Positions 10,451 to 21,457 are shown, counted from the stretch's first letter. The stretch is DNA of 64,000 bases from Acanthosepion lycidas (GCA_963932145.1 OZ010586.1:74970087-75034086), one strand, 5' to 3'. A program made the numbers and translations. Notes: generated by a model not told the origin, from the letters alone.

Positions 10451-11224
10451 GCTATTAAACTTGCAAAACTTTTAAGTAATATGGCAAAGAATGAAACTTT
10501 TCAATAGTATATGCATATTATTTGGAATACATCTTTTGAGCTGGACAATCTTGGAAAGGGGAGAATAACATTCTGATATAGGGTCAAAAGGGTGCATTGG
10601 GCAAAAACGGTTGAGAACCACCGATATACACAATATTGAGCACTATATATGTGTATGTTATGTGTAGATTGAATCAAATTAAAACTTTGTGAGAAGCTGC
10701 TAACACAAAGTAGCAGGGGTTATATAATACGTCTTGTGACAGCTAGAACACAATTTTGAACGTTTGCAGATGTGACGTCACAGAAATGAAGATTATCTTC
10801 ATAAAAAGCATTGAGGCGCGAGGTTGAATAAGATTTTTTGCCAAGGTCAAAAATATAACTCGGTCCCTGAAGTAACTGACTGAAGAACAATAGTTTCAGT
10901 AAATGGACATTTTTTTTTTTTAGCTTTCTGAAGTCCGTGATCACGGGTGCTGAGACCTGAGTGTATCACAGTTTGGTTCCATGGGAAGGATGGTCACCAA
11001 TCAACACAGTTCAAAGGCCAGCAAACAGCGGAGAAATTAACGGCATCTATGTTTTGGGATGGTGTGCATCGCATACACTTCATACTGCGTGCTGCATGTT
11101 TATAGGAATGAACCAAGATGTGTACATAAGAGTATTTCCTGCTGCACGGCAAGGTCACCTCACGCGCAGCCAACTTGACATCCGACGAGTAGTCCAGGCT
11201 CGGCTCCTTTCGATTATCATCTGT
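10451..11224. other. unassigned, higher-GC block
   Basis: 10451-10700 is unrecognised. 10700-11224 is markedly less AT-rich and holds an 88-codon open frame (10961-11227) with no family I recognise. It could be an old transposon or a non-coding exon. There is no splice or homology evidence for a gene. Confidence 0.3.
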
Positions 11225-11345
11225 TGAGTCTTTGGTTCTTTATGACGCGTAGACAGATCACGGTAGCGACGTTTCAACCCTAAACTTGAAACTTCTTCAG
11301 ATTTATTTAAATATTATGCACGTGAAGAAGTCTCTTGACCAGGAT
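11225..11345 (-). repeat. Hammerhead-like repeat fragment
   Basis: Read on the minus strand: CTGAAGAAG, then a GTTTCAA/TTGAAAC stem, then GAAACGTCG. This has the same motif order as the other hammerhead-like repeats, but the GAAAC overlaps the stem. Confidence 0.4.
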
Positions 11346-11429
11346 GTCGCCAGATAAGTGACCAGAAAAACAGTTCCATTACTATTCTATATAACTATAT
11401 TTAATATTTAGAAGAGCTCTATTTTAGTT

Positions 11430-11650
11430 CCACCAGCTCAGAATTTTACAGATAGAAGCTGTCATGCTACTTTCACTGAGTCGAATCACCTTCATCCCCT
11501 CTGTGTTCCAAATGTAAAGAGGAAGTCCCTTTCAGACAGCTTCTCCCAAGAACTGCTAGTTTTCGGATCATACTCCCACATGGATGCTTTCCTGAAACTA
11601 CAATCATAACAGATTTAAGTCAAGGGTTAATCATTATCTATCCTCCTTAT
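11430..11650 (+). mobile_element. LINE 3'-end fragment (I/R1-like tail)
   Basis: The segment resembles 32590-32720 (LLPRT..., then a glycine/cysteine/phenylalanine-proline stretch, then NL...RV). These are C-terminal ends of a non-LTR element in broken frame. Confidence 0.55.
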
Positions 11651-12029
11651 ATTCATAATGTTAACTTTCTACATCTTTTTCTTACACAGCTCACTCACTA
11701 AACGCGCAACTCGAGTATTGGATGAAATTTCGTAAACGACTAGAGTAAAATTCAATGGATACCAAGGTCAGTTCAATGAAGGATATATTTTCATAAACTT
11801 TTCCCATTATAGTTTTTTTTAAATCTCTAACAGAAGAGATGTAAAATTCAAAGGAAATCAAGGCCAATTTGGAAGGAATTGAGTCCTCGGCAACTAAAAA
11901 AAATAAAATCCTTATTCAGTTAATTGTTAAGAAAAGTAAAAGTTCCTTACTTTTCAGCTCTTTTTATTTCCTCATAGCCAAAATTTAAGGAGTCCCTGAA
12001 ATAAACGAAACAGAATAAACCACACAAAA
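11651..12029. other. intron sequence, no feature seen
   Basis: AT-rich, nothing recognised. Confidence 0.4.
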
Positions 12030-12268
12030 GCATGTGTGTATGTGTGTAAGTGTGACTGTGTGCGCGTGCGTGCGTGTGTGTTGTATACATATTCACTAAA
12101 CTTAACTTAGCCTGAGATGTGGATAAAAGCTTTAGGTAAGGTTATGTCACACGAATCTGTGAAGTTCAAAGACCCTGCGTGACTTGAATATCAGCAATTA
12201 CATCCTAGATTTAGCTAGTCACAAACACCAATGAGGAAACAAACATAAATATTTCATCCCCTAAGAAG

Positions 12269-12347
<79 letters not shown>
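12030..12347. repeat. Microsatellites: (GT/GC)n 12030-12085, (TC)n and (TA)n 12273-12347
   Basis: Simple repeats separated by about 180 bp of unassigned sequence. Confidence 0.95.
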
Positions 12348-12399
12348 GCACACATAAACACTAGTAATTAACAAAAACCAAAAATAAAATAATCAATAA

Positions 12400-12580
12400 T
12401 AAATAAACAAAAGTTAACAAAGAACACTATAAATAACTAAAAAAACTGCATCCGGATCCACAATTATTCCCACCCAATAGTCTCTAGAATAATTTGAAAT
12501 ATAACCCTTACCGCCCACCAAATAGACTGCCCACAATGCATCATTGACCTTTTATAAATAGTCAAGCAAAAGCACAAAAA
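12400..12580 (-). repeat. Interspersed repeat shared with 30385-30600
   Basis: On the minus strand: GATGCATTGTGGG, then TTTCAAATTATTCTAGAG. The plus strand at 30445-30535 has GGTGCATTATGGG, then TTTCAAATTATTCTAGAGG. The family is unnamed. It abuts the hammerhead-like repeat at 12583. Confidence 0.7.
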
Positions 12581-12582
12581 TA

Positions 12583-12732
12583 CAACATATGGCCTGACGA
12601 TTGCGTATAAGCATGAAACCGACTGTCACAGCTGGGTGTTGCTTTCAATGTACACTTTTATATTTACATACTCTCTATCTCTGATATTGATCATTTAACC
12701 TATAAATATAGTATACCTTAAAACTATATTTT

Positions 12733-12768
<36 letters not shown>
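12583..12768 (+). repeat. Hammerhead-like repeat, single plus-strand copy with tail and (TA)n
   Basis: GGCCTGACGATTGC, then GCATGAAACCGACTGTC: the core order CTGACGA, a TGC/GCA stem, then GAAAC, as at 222-260 with several changes. The shared tail follows and it ends in (TA)n at 12738-12768. Confidence 0.7.
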
Positions 12769-12771
<3 letters not shown>

Positions 12772-13072
12772 TAAGAAATGGACAAAGTCCGACAATTTAT
12801 TTATTAAAGACATTTTTATGTTTAACGTTCTTTTTATAGATACAAGTATTTATGTAAATGCTCTGTTTATAATAAACAGTATTAAATAACATTTACCGGC
12901 CTGAATGTCCGAGAAATTTGCATAGAAAATATTCGTCCTTTGACAGGATTCGAACCTGCATCCTATACGGAACCGTCATTTACGCTGACGTGCCTTAACC
13001 GACTCGGCCACAAAGAAAAAATAAAAAATGTCTTTAATAAATAAATTGTCGGACTTTGTCCATTTCTTAATG
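12772..13072. mobile_element. tRNA-SINE-containing element with ~45-bp terminal inverted repeats
   Basis: Arms 12772-12818 and 13024-13072 are near-perfect reverse complements (TTAAGAAATGGACAAAGTCC and its complement). Between them lies a tRNA-Ser-like region on the minus strand and a SINE body (CGGCCTGAATGTCCGAG) shared with 14740-14880. Confidence 0.75.
12936..13017 (-). pseudogene. tRNA-Ser-like (type II cloverleaf) in SINE
   Basis: The 82 nt on the minus strand fold as follows. The acceptor is 7 bp (TTCTTTG/CAAAGGA), followed by TG. The D arm is GCC/GGC. The anticodon stem CGTCA/TGACG is perfect. There is a long variable arm with a TCC/GGA stem, and the T arm GCAGG-TTCGAAT-CCTGT is intact. 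A box TGGCCGAGTCGG and B box GGTTCGAATCC are good. The anticodon loop GCGTAAA lacks the universal U33, so it is most likely a SINE head rather than a working tRNA gene. Confidence 0.6.
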
Positions 13073-13079
13073 TATGACG

Positions 13080-13995
13080 TCATTTGTTTACATTTGATAC
13101 GCCATGAGCAGTTATGAATGTACGAGATTCATGGAAGATTGAAGTTTATAAGCAGTAAATTCGAACGCTCGTTTTTATTTTAGTTTTCATTTCAAGCTAA
13201 TGAATTAAATTTCATATTTCCAATAAGCAAAATACTTTGCTGCATTTCAAAACGAATCTAAATTGACCGGAAGGAGTTTTCATCACTAAATCACTAAACA
13301 TCGCTTATTTCAGCGCCATTTTTTCATGCCATCGCAGTGTAATTCTCTTTATTAAAAAAAATCTTTCAAAAATAAAATATACTTTTCTGAAACTTTATTT
13401 GAGGAATATTAGCTTGTTTAAAGCTTAATTAATCTGAATTGAAACAAATATTACTTACTTTAAGTTTAAAATACCACAAAATGCATTTTTGACACGTTGG
13501 TAGGTGTTTAAGTTCTAAACAAGCTGACAGTTTAACTGACAGATGGAAGTTTATTTAATTTTTTTTTTTTACGATTTATAAATTGCTTGAAGATTATAGC
13601 ATGAAGAAATTTTTTATATAATTTTTAACTACTCTGTAATCTTAAAAATTTAGGAAAATATTCTCTGTAATCTAATATATTATTGACTTTTAGGTTTTTC
13701 ATCTTTAAAATTACTACAGTTATCGATCTTATTTTCTGATAATGCCGTGTATGAAAGGTCCGTATTTAAAATAATAAGCATCTTTATACACACAAAAAAA
13801 TTTTCAAAATTCTTTTTAAAATATTGAGGGTCGATGAATTGTATTAAGCATTTCCATTTATTAGTAGTAAATACAATAGTTTTTACTTAATGACAACATA
13901 ACCTAAGATCTACAAAGTAAGACAAAATTTTGAAAGATTTAAAACTTTACAAATTATTGTAATTAACATTTTTAAAAATGATAACAATTTTTGTA
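13080..13995. repeat. AT-rich repeat family, copy 1
   Basis: AATAAGCAAAATACTTTGCTGCATTTC at 13217 onward matches GGTAAGCAAAATACTTTGGTG near 35748. Other parts (TATTTGAGGAATATTAGC) match 35920-35945. It is part of the dispersed family that fills 35600-38600. Confidence 0.6.
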
Positions 13996-14002
13996 AAAAT
14001 TC

Positions 14003-14285
14003 ATATATATATATATATATATATATGCGATAACGATATATGTTTTTTATATATCAAGAACAATATTGGGGAAAATGTATGATAAAGGGGAAGAAGTTTT
14101 CTTGTGAAGCGTTTCGTCCTTTAGGACATCATCGGACTGAATTTGTGATTTTGGTGTGACTGCACATGCACACGAACGAAGGATGCTAGGAATTTTTAAT
14201 TAAATTTAAAAAAAAATACATATTTTAAATTTAAGATTCTCAGCAAATCTTGCTCCTGCACATGTGTAGTTGCACCAAAAAAAAA
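14003..14285 (-). repeat. Hammerhead-like repeat, family B, single minus-strand copy
   Basis: On the minus strand, 14138 down to 14103 reads CCGATGATGTCC, TAAA, GGACGAAACGCTTCAC. This gives CUGAUGA-like, a 4-bp GTCC/GGAC stem, then GAAAC. The tail (CCCCAATATTGTTCTTGATAT) is shared with 60250-60310 and 62280-62305, and it ends in (TA)n at 14003-14027. Confidence 0.7.
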
Positions 14286-14322
14286 ATTTCATGACGTACG
14301 AATATTTATTCCCCACCTTCTA

Positions 14323-14359
<37 letters not shown>

Positions 14360-14382
14360 ATATTTATATTATTATTATTATC

Positions 14383-14570
14383 ATTATTATTAAAAACGAC
14401 GGACATTTCATGTCGATTAATTTTATTGATCGATTTTTCCAAATTACCAATAATGCTTCTCAGAAAAGGAGGAAATTCCGTCAGAAATTGTCCGAAGACC
14501 ATTTCGGAAAAAAGTACAAGAAATTAATCGACACAAAATGTCTGTTGTTTTTAATAATATTTTGCCTTAA
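14383..14570. mobile_element. Foldback element, ~40-bp inverted arms
   Basis: TTATTAAAAACGACGGACAT at 14389 pairs with the reverse complement near 14530-14568, with inner homology over GTCGATTAATTT. About 100 bp of unique centre. No coding capacity. Confidence 0.75.
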
Positions 14571-14595
14571 ACAACATTTGCTGCCTAAATACACA

Positions 14596-14597
<2 letters not shown>

Positions 14598-14658
<61 letters not shown>

Positions 14659-14672
14659 TATATATATATATG
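14598..14672. repeat. (TA)n microsatellite
   Basis: Long TA tract, once interrupted. Confidence 0.98.
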
Positions 14673-14680
14673 AGTTCTGA

Positions 14681-14937
14681 TTACTTTAAACACTATATTT
14701 TATTGGATACACGTATTTGAGTAGATGCTCCGTTTTTTTTTAACAGCTTGAATTACATCTACTGGCCTGTGCATTCGCGAGTCTTAATAAAGGAATGTTC
14801 AAACCTTGCCTGAGAGCACATTATCTTTATTAACACTCGAATTTACAGGCCAGTAGATGTAATTCACACTGTTTAAAAAAAGGCCGTCTATTCAAACATG
14901 TGTACCTACTAAAATATTACGTTTAAAGTAGTGTGTG
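14681..14937. mobile_element. Head-to-head inverted SINE pair (foldback)
   Basis: Arms of about 115 bp, with TACTTTAAACACTATATTTT on the left and CTACTTTAAACGTAATATTT as the reverse complement on the right. Both carry the SINE body ACATCTACTGGCCTGT. A decayed tRNA B box (AAGGTTTGAAC, minus) remains in the centre. Confidence 0.75.
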
Positions 14938-15125
14938 TGTGTCTGTCTGTGTGTCTATGTAAAATGGAATACATGGAAAACAAGATTTTGAAAATATTTC
15001 TTCTTTCTTATCGTTTCGCTTCTTTTACGTGAGCATTATAAAAACAGCTAATGATAATTCATTAACAAGGCCGTTCTGCTGCATAAAAGTGGTGTGATCA
15101 ATTTGGAAAAAAAAATTAGCAGTTA
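14938..15125. other. unassigned AT-rich sequence
   Basis: Contains a short (GT)n tract; nothing else seen. Confidence 0.4.
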
Positions 15126-15560
15126 ATCTAGCTATGATAATACTAAAAGAAATTAATATTAAAATATTGTGCCATAAATGATTTCTATTTTTATTAATTT
15201 TACTCTTAAAAAAACTAAAGTAAAATTACATTTTATTCAATTATATGTTCATTAATTATTTACAATAACTTGTTGCCACTTATCAAACAAAAGTTTGATT
15301 TAAAATTCTGCAGGTTTTAATAGGAAAAGATTTTTCGACGAATTCTTGAATCAGCATTTCCTTAGAGAAAGTCTCTACATAAAAGAGTTTCGCGGCAAAA
15401 AAAAAAGGTAATAATCAATTGACGCAAGGTCAAGTGAATATGGCGACTCAGGTCGAACAGACTAACCTAGTTTCCAGATTTTTTCCTGAGTTTTTCCTTA
15501 TGTAAGCAGTCTTGCATTGTCATGGGAGAGAACAACATTTTTATTAATCCACTATGTATG
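15126..15560 (-). mobile_element. mariner transposase 3' remnant
   Basis: Minus-strand frames read LSHDNARLLT, then SPYSLDLAPIDYYLF, then RKIFSY and NKLL...INEHIIE. This matches the C-terminal half of mariner (Hsmar1-type) transposases, HDNARPH ... PYSPDLAPSDYHLF. Several stops and frameshifts; no TIR found. Its family is a candidate autonomous partner of the TTAGGTTGGTG MITEs in this window. Confidence 0.75.
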
Positions 15561-15569
15561 CTGCCACTG

Positions 15570-16745
15570 CTGTGCAAGAACTACCGTGTTTGACGGCATA
15601 TAAGACGTACGGGTGTATAAGATGCGCCCCAATTTCAGCAGGGCAAATTAATAAAAAATTAGTAATTAGTAAAATTAGTACAATTATTAGTAAATGGTAT
15701 AGCCTAGGCTATATTTATGAGGCATTATTTTGGTTAAACAAGCCATGATTACAATTAAACGAAAAATAATAGGAAAAAAGAACAAGAGCCTATAAAAACT
15801 TTATTATATCCAAATGTACCAAAACAATAAAAATCAAGCAATTATTACACTTAAGCAAAACAGTACAGTTACCATTAAAATTTTATTCATCTTCAAATCC
15901 ATAAAATTCGTCGTCTTTGTTATCAAAACTCTGATACTAATTTTCAATACTACTATCATCGTCGTTAAATAATGCTTCATCTTCCATTCCATTGAGAGCA
16001 TTGCTAATGCCACACTTTTTAAAAGATTTCACAACAATTTCTGGTCCAATGTTATCCTAAACTTGCTTCATCCATTCGCAGACTTATGCAATGCATTGCC
16101 CGTGTTCCATTGTTCCTTCATGTTTTACTTGAATAGTCTATTCAAAGACACATCCAGATGTTGCAACTGACTCGTTAGTCCACCAAGAAGAACCGCTATC
16201 TCTGTCTTTAATCCTGACACTTTCTTTTTAATGGATTCAGTCGGAACTGATCCCAAACCAGAAGAGAGGGCTTTCGTAATAGTCCACCAGGACGTCTTTC
16301 CCATACAACTTGTAGCCTTAACTGTAGACCAGCTTCATCCATCCAGCCTTTTGAATGAACATAAACATGCACACCTTTTGGTATTTTATCTTTCGGTGTA
16401 GTTTTTCTCTTAAAAAAAAAAATAAAAATAAAAACTTGTCAGACTTGGGCCATCAGCACAACATGCAAGAATGACCGTATAATAGTTCTTCTGATGGTTT
16501 GTGGTTTTTATTGTAATAGTTTTGGATCTCTTAATATTCACAGTTTTGTTTGATGGAACATCAAATGTTAGTGAGACTTCATCCATATTTCCTATCTGAC
16601 CTAGTTCAAAAGGAGTTCTTTTTCGACCATGTATAACAAATTTATGAAAATTTACTATTTTGTCATCAGTCAGCTGGCATTCTCTGCGCAATTGATGTCT
16701 TTATACGCATTGACAAAACTTCCCATTTCATAAAACGATGTTGTT
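15570..16745 (-). mobile_element. pogo/Tigger-type transposase relic
   Basis: On the minus strand, in order: RFMKWEVLSMRIKTSIAQ, QIGNMDEVSLTFDVPSNKTV, VILACCADG, PKGVHVYVHSKGWMDEAGL, VWERRPGGLL.KPSLLVWDQFR, then KVWH.QCSQWNG near 16000 and an acidic C terminus. These are hallmarks of Jerky/Tigger-like pogo transposases, including two catalytic aspartates (NMDE, VWDQF). The left end at 15580-15640 (CCGTGTTTGACGGCATATAAGACG) looks like this group's terminal region. Broken by multiple stops and shifts; the HTH N terminus is missing. Confidence 0.85.
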
Positions 16746-17195
16746 TTGTGGATTTGCTTTGATATTTCAGATTATTGCCCTGTTGAAAGTTTCAGCCCTG
16801 ACCTAAACCCAACTCTTGAACTGAGAACACGACACCTTCGTCCAAAATTGCTTGGTATCTTTCAGGGTCTATTGTGCCGTCAATGCGTAGTATTTTGCCT
16901 GTTCCAGCTGCAGCAAAGCACCGCCAAATCATAATGCTGTCACCGCCATGTTTAATGGTTGGTATCAAATTCTTCTCTTTAAAAGCCATATTAGGAGCTC
17001 ACCAGATATACCACCTATTGTTCTTCCCAAAAAGCTCTAATTTGGTCTCATCCAACTATAAAACCTTTTGCCAGAATGTTTCTAGCTTATTAATATGAGC
17101 TTTGGCATAGTTGAGGCGAGCATGCTTGTACTATTTCGTAAGCAGTGGCTTTTTTGTCTCACAGTAGATGTATCGTGATTATTCATGAGATATTA
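16746..17195 (-). mobile_element. Tc1-like transposase fragment
   Basis: The minus strand encodes ARLNYAKAHINKLETFWQKV, LDETKLELFGKNNRWYIW, NLIPTIKHGGDSIMIW, CFAAAGTGKI and ends at FQQGNN...KSTKQ. This is the middle of a Tc1 DD34E transposase, including the first two catalytic Asp regions. It is joined directly to the pogo relic at about 16745, exactly where the Tc1 C terminus should continue. Confidence 0.85.
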
Positions 17196-17620
17196 TAAAA
17201 CAACGTGCACAAAAGCTGTTTTGGGGGCCTCACTGGACGTTCCAAATGAACCGAAACGCACGGTATGAATTGTTACAAAATACTTAAATAACAGCAAAAA
17301 TAAGGTATTGCCATACTCCCCATAGAGTTCTGACCTAAACCACATTCAAAATTTATTTGAAGAAAAAAGTAAGAGAAAGAAGTCATTCGAATATGGAGAA
17401 ACTAGAAGATATTGCCAATAATTTTGTCCTATATTAAATTTTGGAGGTGTGTTTTTTTTTTTATTATTGTTTGACATTAAAATAAAAAAATATTGTCGTG
17501 AGCATCACAGAACATTCCTTCAAATCTATTTTCATTATTTTTGAAAAAATGAACATGAAGTTTCCATGAAAATTTGAGGTATTACAGCTTTATTTATAAT
17601 TATGAAAGTGGGGGTTGAAT
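17196..17620 (+). mobile_element. Second Tc1-like fragment, opposite strand
   Basis: Plus-strand frames read NARYELLQN, then DLNHIENLFE near 17336 and RSHSNMEKLEDIANN. This is a Tc1 C-terminal end with the DLN.IENL catalytic glutamate motif. Confidence 0.7.
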
Positions 17621-17634
17621 AATTCTATCCACAA

Positions 17635-17638
<4 letters not shown>

Positions 17639-17670
<32 letters not shown>

Positions 17671-17990
17671 TAATCGAATGATAAAGTGGTAAAAATCCTA
17701 AGCCATGTGTTACGTCCACAGCAGGAATTTCTTCACTCTAATAGTGGCTTTATTAAGGGATTTAATCTTATATATGCGGGGGATAAAACAAACATCAGTT
17801 GTAATTTAACGAACCCCCCACCACCATACCGTTACATATATCGATACAACCATTTATCCCATCGATACAACCACCATCAGTTTGACGAATTTCCTTTTGT
17901 GGAAACCCGTTAGGATTTTTCTAATTTGTATTTTGTTTAAGTCTGACATAGGATTTGTATATGATATCTCCTATATATAATTATAATGTT
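17639..17990. repeat. (TA)n and possible decayed hammerhead-like repeat
   Basis: (TA)n at 17639-17668. On the minus strand, 17760 to 17690 reads GTGAAGAAATTCC...GGACGTAACACATGG, loosely like the CTGAAGAAG...GAAAC arrangement. The remainder is unassigned. Confidence 0.35.
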
Positions 17991-17999
17991 TAAAATTTA

Positions 18000-18201
18000 T
18001 TATATTTATGGGGGAAGGGTGATCAATGCCATGGATCGAGCAGTTATAGACACGAATAGTGTGGACATAGAAATCAACACTTTCACATAAGACCAGAAAT
18101 TACTCATCTCACTAAAAGCAGTAATACTAATAATCGTTTTAGGTATAGAACTGACAGTCACATGTGTAGCATTGATTTCTATATTCACACTCTTATTCAT
18201 A

Positions 18202-18248
<47 letters not shown>
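18000..18248. repeat. Unassigned inverted repeat ending in (TA)n
   Basis: AGTGTGGACATAGAAATCAACACT at 18058 is partly complemented by ATTGATTTCTATATTCACACT at 18172. It is reminiscent of the outer part of 153-291, whose core reads ACATAGAAGTCAACACTTAG. (TA)n at 18205-18247. Confidence 0.55.
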
Positions 18249-18252
<4 letters not shown>

Positions 18253-18527
18253 TACTAATATAAAAATATAGTTCCATCGTTACACAGAAATTACCATGTT
18301 TCAAAAACAGAAACTAAAAACTTCAAATTCTTATTTTGACATAATGTATGTGCTTATAAAACTCAAATTTCAAAATACGTTATTCCAAAATTCGTTTGAA
18401 AATGAAACAGTACTAGGGACTTTAACTTAATTCTGCAATTGAATTTGAAGATTTTAGTTTCTGTTTTTGAAACATGGTAATTGCTGTGTAGCAATGGAAC
18501 CATATTTTGAAATTAGTAAATTCATAA
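18246..18527. mobile_element. Foldback element, ~80-bp inverted arms
   Basis: TTACCATGTTTCAAAAACAG on the left (18290) is the exact complement of the right arm near 18460-18480. The arms extend to AATTTACTAAT and ATTAGTAAATT. Confidence 0.85.
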
Positions 18528-18618
18528 GATTATGGTCTGTAGATTTGCACTGAGCACTGTTTTGTAAAAAAATATTAATAAGAACACCGGATTATATATC
18601 TTACTGTTCTTTCTCTTT

Positions 18619-18624
<6 letters not shown>

Positions 18625-18669
<45 letters not shown>
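18625..18669. repeat. (TA)n microsatellite
   Basis: TA tract. Confidence 0.98.
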
Positions 18670-18672
<3 letters not shown>

Positions 18673-18689
18673 GTGCATTTGGATAGCAA

Positions 18690-19035
18690 TCTCTCTTTTA
18701 TGCAAGTTTCATTAAAAACGATTGACAAGGAAAAATCCAACACTCAATAATATCAACTATGAACACAGCTACAATTTGTTGACCGTGTTTTGAAAAGAAA
18801 ACATTCCTATAATCCTAGATACATAAAACAACCCGTACATTCAGTTACATGTAAAATAAAATCCATCCTTGATAATGGCTTAAAGTATAACAGAAAGCGT
18901 TTGGGTATATAATACATTTGGACAAGTTTTATATAATTTACGCCCAGAAAAAAAATAATGATAAGAACACATGAAAAATTATATGAAAAAATATAACCAA
19001 GGTACCTTGTTAGTCGTTTTTAATGAAACTTGCAT
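18690..19035. mobile_element. Foldback element, ~30-bp inverted ends
   Basis: TGCAAGTTTCATTAAAAACGA at 18700 pairs with TCGTTTTTAATGAAACTTGCA near 19013-19033. The interior is ~290 bp of AT-rich sequence without a gene. Confidence 0.8.
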
Positions 19036-19039
19036 ATCA

Positions 19040-19351
19040 TTTCACCCTAGTACGCAGGTAGTTTCAGAGAATGAAAGTGAGAGAAAAGACTGGGTATATG
19101 GGGTATTGAGGAAAGGATAAAATATGAACGCGATTCAAGAAGATAAAAAACGCGATTGACATTACATTTAAATTTCGCAAAATTGTAGTTATCGGAGAGG
19201 CAAGAAAACGGAAGGGAATTCCACGGGCGGGAAGTGCGAAAAAATAAACTGTTCGAGTAAAAGTAGCAGATATATTTAATTATTTCAACAGTAAAAGGGC
19301 GGGACCTAAATGCCAATCTAGTAGCACGCTTAAATTCACGTGGTCGGGGCA

Positions 19352-19352
<1 letters not shown>
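19040..19352 (-). mobile_element. Jockey-like LINE, C-terminal fragment
   Basis: The minus strand encodes VPRPREFKRATRLAFRSRPF, FRTSRPWNSLPFSCLSDNYN and FKCNVNR. This is the conserved terminal W-NSLP motif of this LINE clade. It is open over 102 codons. Confidence 0.85.
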
Positions 19353-19396
<44 letters not shown>

Positions 19397-20279
19397 ATCG
19401 ACAAATATTTACATAAAACAGTTTGGTTTGATGTATTAATAACTTGTTGATATAATTCAAGTTTTTCTCAAATAAAGATTGTCTGTAATTTTAAGAATAG
19501 GCTTGAATTCATAAATAAAAAAAAAGAGACTGATTCACAGGAATGATTTTAAGTCAAGTTTTAAAATACCGCATACAATTTTCATTCTAATCTCTTAATG
19601 CAAAAATATATTTAATCTGTAAATCCGACCTTTACAATTAAGCAAAGACTTGCTTACGGCCACATTATAATATCTTAGTTACCTTTTTATTGACACTAAT
19701 CTTTCTCTAATATCAAATAGAATTTATATATGTATCGGTTACGCATCCTAATACACTTTCTAAGAAATGAAATATTCTGATATAGTAACAGTAGGCATAC
19801 ACCATGCCAATAAGAGAATATCTTATGAGTAAATTAGTAATCAAACTGCTAATGCATTGTTTTTTATTTCTTTTGTTTTGTCTAATTTTAGACATTTTTA
19901 TCTTTAAGTACCATATCCATACAATTAGTTAGGGCTCTCCACAACTTCCCTCTCTTTAATATGTGTAAATTGTCATAACTTTTGCGAGAAAGATAGTCTA
20001 CTAGCTTCCTGTTATTTTCTCCACGTTTTTATCCTTCTACACGGCATGCCACTCAAGGCTAGAAAGACCATCTATTCTGCTATTTAATCCATGGCTAGAG
20101 AGAGAAAATATATATTCATGCCTTTCACAAAGACATTAGTGCGAAAGTGGACACTATAAATTTGACTGGAGCTTAAACTCGGTTTAACGATTTTAATTTC
20201 CGCACCGATAACAGTGACGCTTCTTGCACATACCACAGTTTTAATTTAACACTTTCACAACTGCATTTTATAACTTTGT
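19353..20279. other. (TA)n then unassigned intron
   Basis: (TA)n at 19354-19389. The rest is AT-rich with no recognised element or exon. Confidence 0.45.
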
Positions 20280-20814
20280 TGGTCAGCTATGCCTGCCCAT
20301 TTTGGAAAAAATAGGAAATTGCCATTTACTGGAAATAAATGACCATACAATTCGCTGACGACGATTAATCACGGGCGCTGCCATTTTGGTTTCGATCGGG
20401 TACTCAGCTGTACAGACTACGCTAAACGACACCCTAATATACAGTATAATAAAACTATGTCCTAAAATAGGCCGCCACATTATGCTTATGATGTTTTGGA
20501 CATAGCACTAAGGGCTAGTTAGTTTATAACATGGACGCTAGGGCGGACATTTTCAGGGTGTCCTGAAAACGTATATGTATGCCAACAGCAGGTTAATGTA
20601 AGACATGAGCACTTCACAAACGCCAGTGGCTGGTTGGAGGAAGAGTTCGCTCCTCTGTCGATAATACTCGCTCAAGCCCCAGTGGGTCATCCCCACTTCA
20701 CCGTTAGGCAGTACTTCTCATTCGGGAGGTGGTTGGGTTTCTTTCCAGTCGCCTAAGGCGTCCTCAAAAGGGAATTGCCGAGGTGGTTTGAGAATTTATC
20801 AACGGTACTGCTGA
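20280..20814. other. unassigned, moderately GC-rich, probably repeat
   Basis: CCATTTTGG words and a direct GGGTGTCCTGAAAACG end suggest an old interspersed element, but no family is recognised. Confidence 0.3.
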
Positions 20815-20965
20815 CAAACTCACATTAAACATACTTTGTGTCATATTACGTTTCGAATGGGCGTGCGCAGTACTTCTGAAAACCGTGTCTGTTAATCTGT
20901 AACCCTCTACCTTGAGTGGCTCTTCGGCCTTGTATAGGGTGAACATCATTGTAAAAAAATGTTTA
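20815..20965 (+). mobile_element. LINE 3' tail
   Basis: GTAACCCTCTACCTTGAGTGG, then CTTGTATAGGGTGAAC, then A-rich sequence matches 32755-32830 (GTAACCCTCTACCTCAAGCGG ... AAAGGGTGAACC). Confidence 0.7.
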
Positions 20966-21357
20966 AAAGTACTTTTAAAACAGATTTTGTTCTTCTTACG
21001 TGCAGCAACAGAGTTGATTGTGTAGAAGAAGAAAAAAAAACTAAAAAATATAACAAATGAAATCACATAAATACGATCGCCATTTTGTGGCAGTCTGGAT
21101 GAATTAGTTACCCAAGAGATTGTTGAAAAGATTTTGGCCCGGCCCACTTTCAAAAATCTTACTGAATGATCTATTTTTAGTTTTAGTTTGTTTTGTTTTT
21201 TTTTCTTTCTTTCTTCTTTTTTAAAGTGTTTCTGAGCCGGACCAAGAGCTTTTCACCATCCATCGTATAACAGCTTTATTCTGTCGGCACACGTTTCCAG
21301 CTCTTTCAAATGAGTCTTCTTGGAACAACTATAAATGAATGGACTATGTATACTTAC

Positions 21358-21457
21358 CACCCCATATAGGAGTAAAGACCACTGTAAATAGCAAATCCAA
21401 TACCAGCCACGGTTAGACCTTTAGTAACAAAGGGTCCTTCAAAGTTCTCCAAATGAC
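21358..21457 (-). CDS. SLC7-like amino-acid transporter exon (TM6 region)
   Basis: The 100-bp minus-strand exon has an acceptor TTTTTATGCCAG before 21457 and a donor GTAAGTA at 21351-21357. It enters in phase 1 and leaves in phase 2. Joined to the previous exon it reads HMSQG-HLENFEGPF, then VTKGLTVAGIGFAIYSGLYS and YMGW. The human y+LAT1 counterpart reads HFENSFEG ... ALALYSALFSYSGW. The conserved GW at the end of TM6 is split by the intron (TG|G). Its phase needs a following exon that starts with G and carries the [N/D]xLNYVTEE motif. I could not find that exon before 1304. Confidence 0.92.

Noticed and set aside
10961-11227. 88-codon open frame in a GC-richer block
   Set aside because: No domain, signal or splice evidence; length is within chance for this composition.
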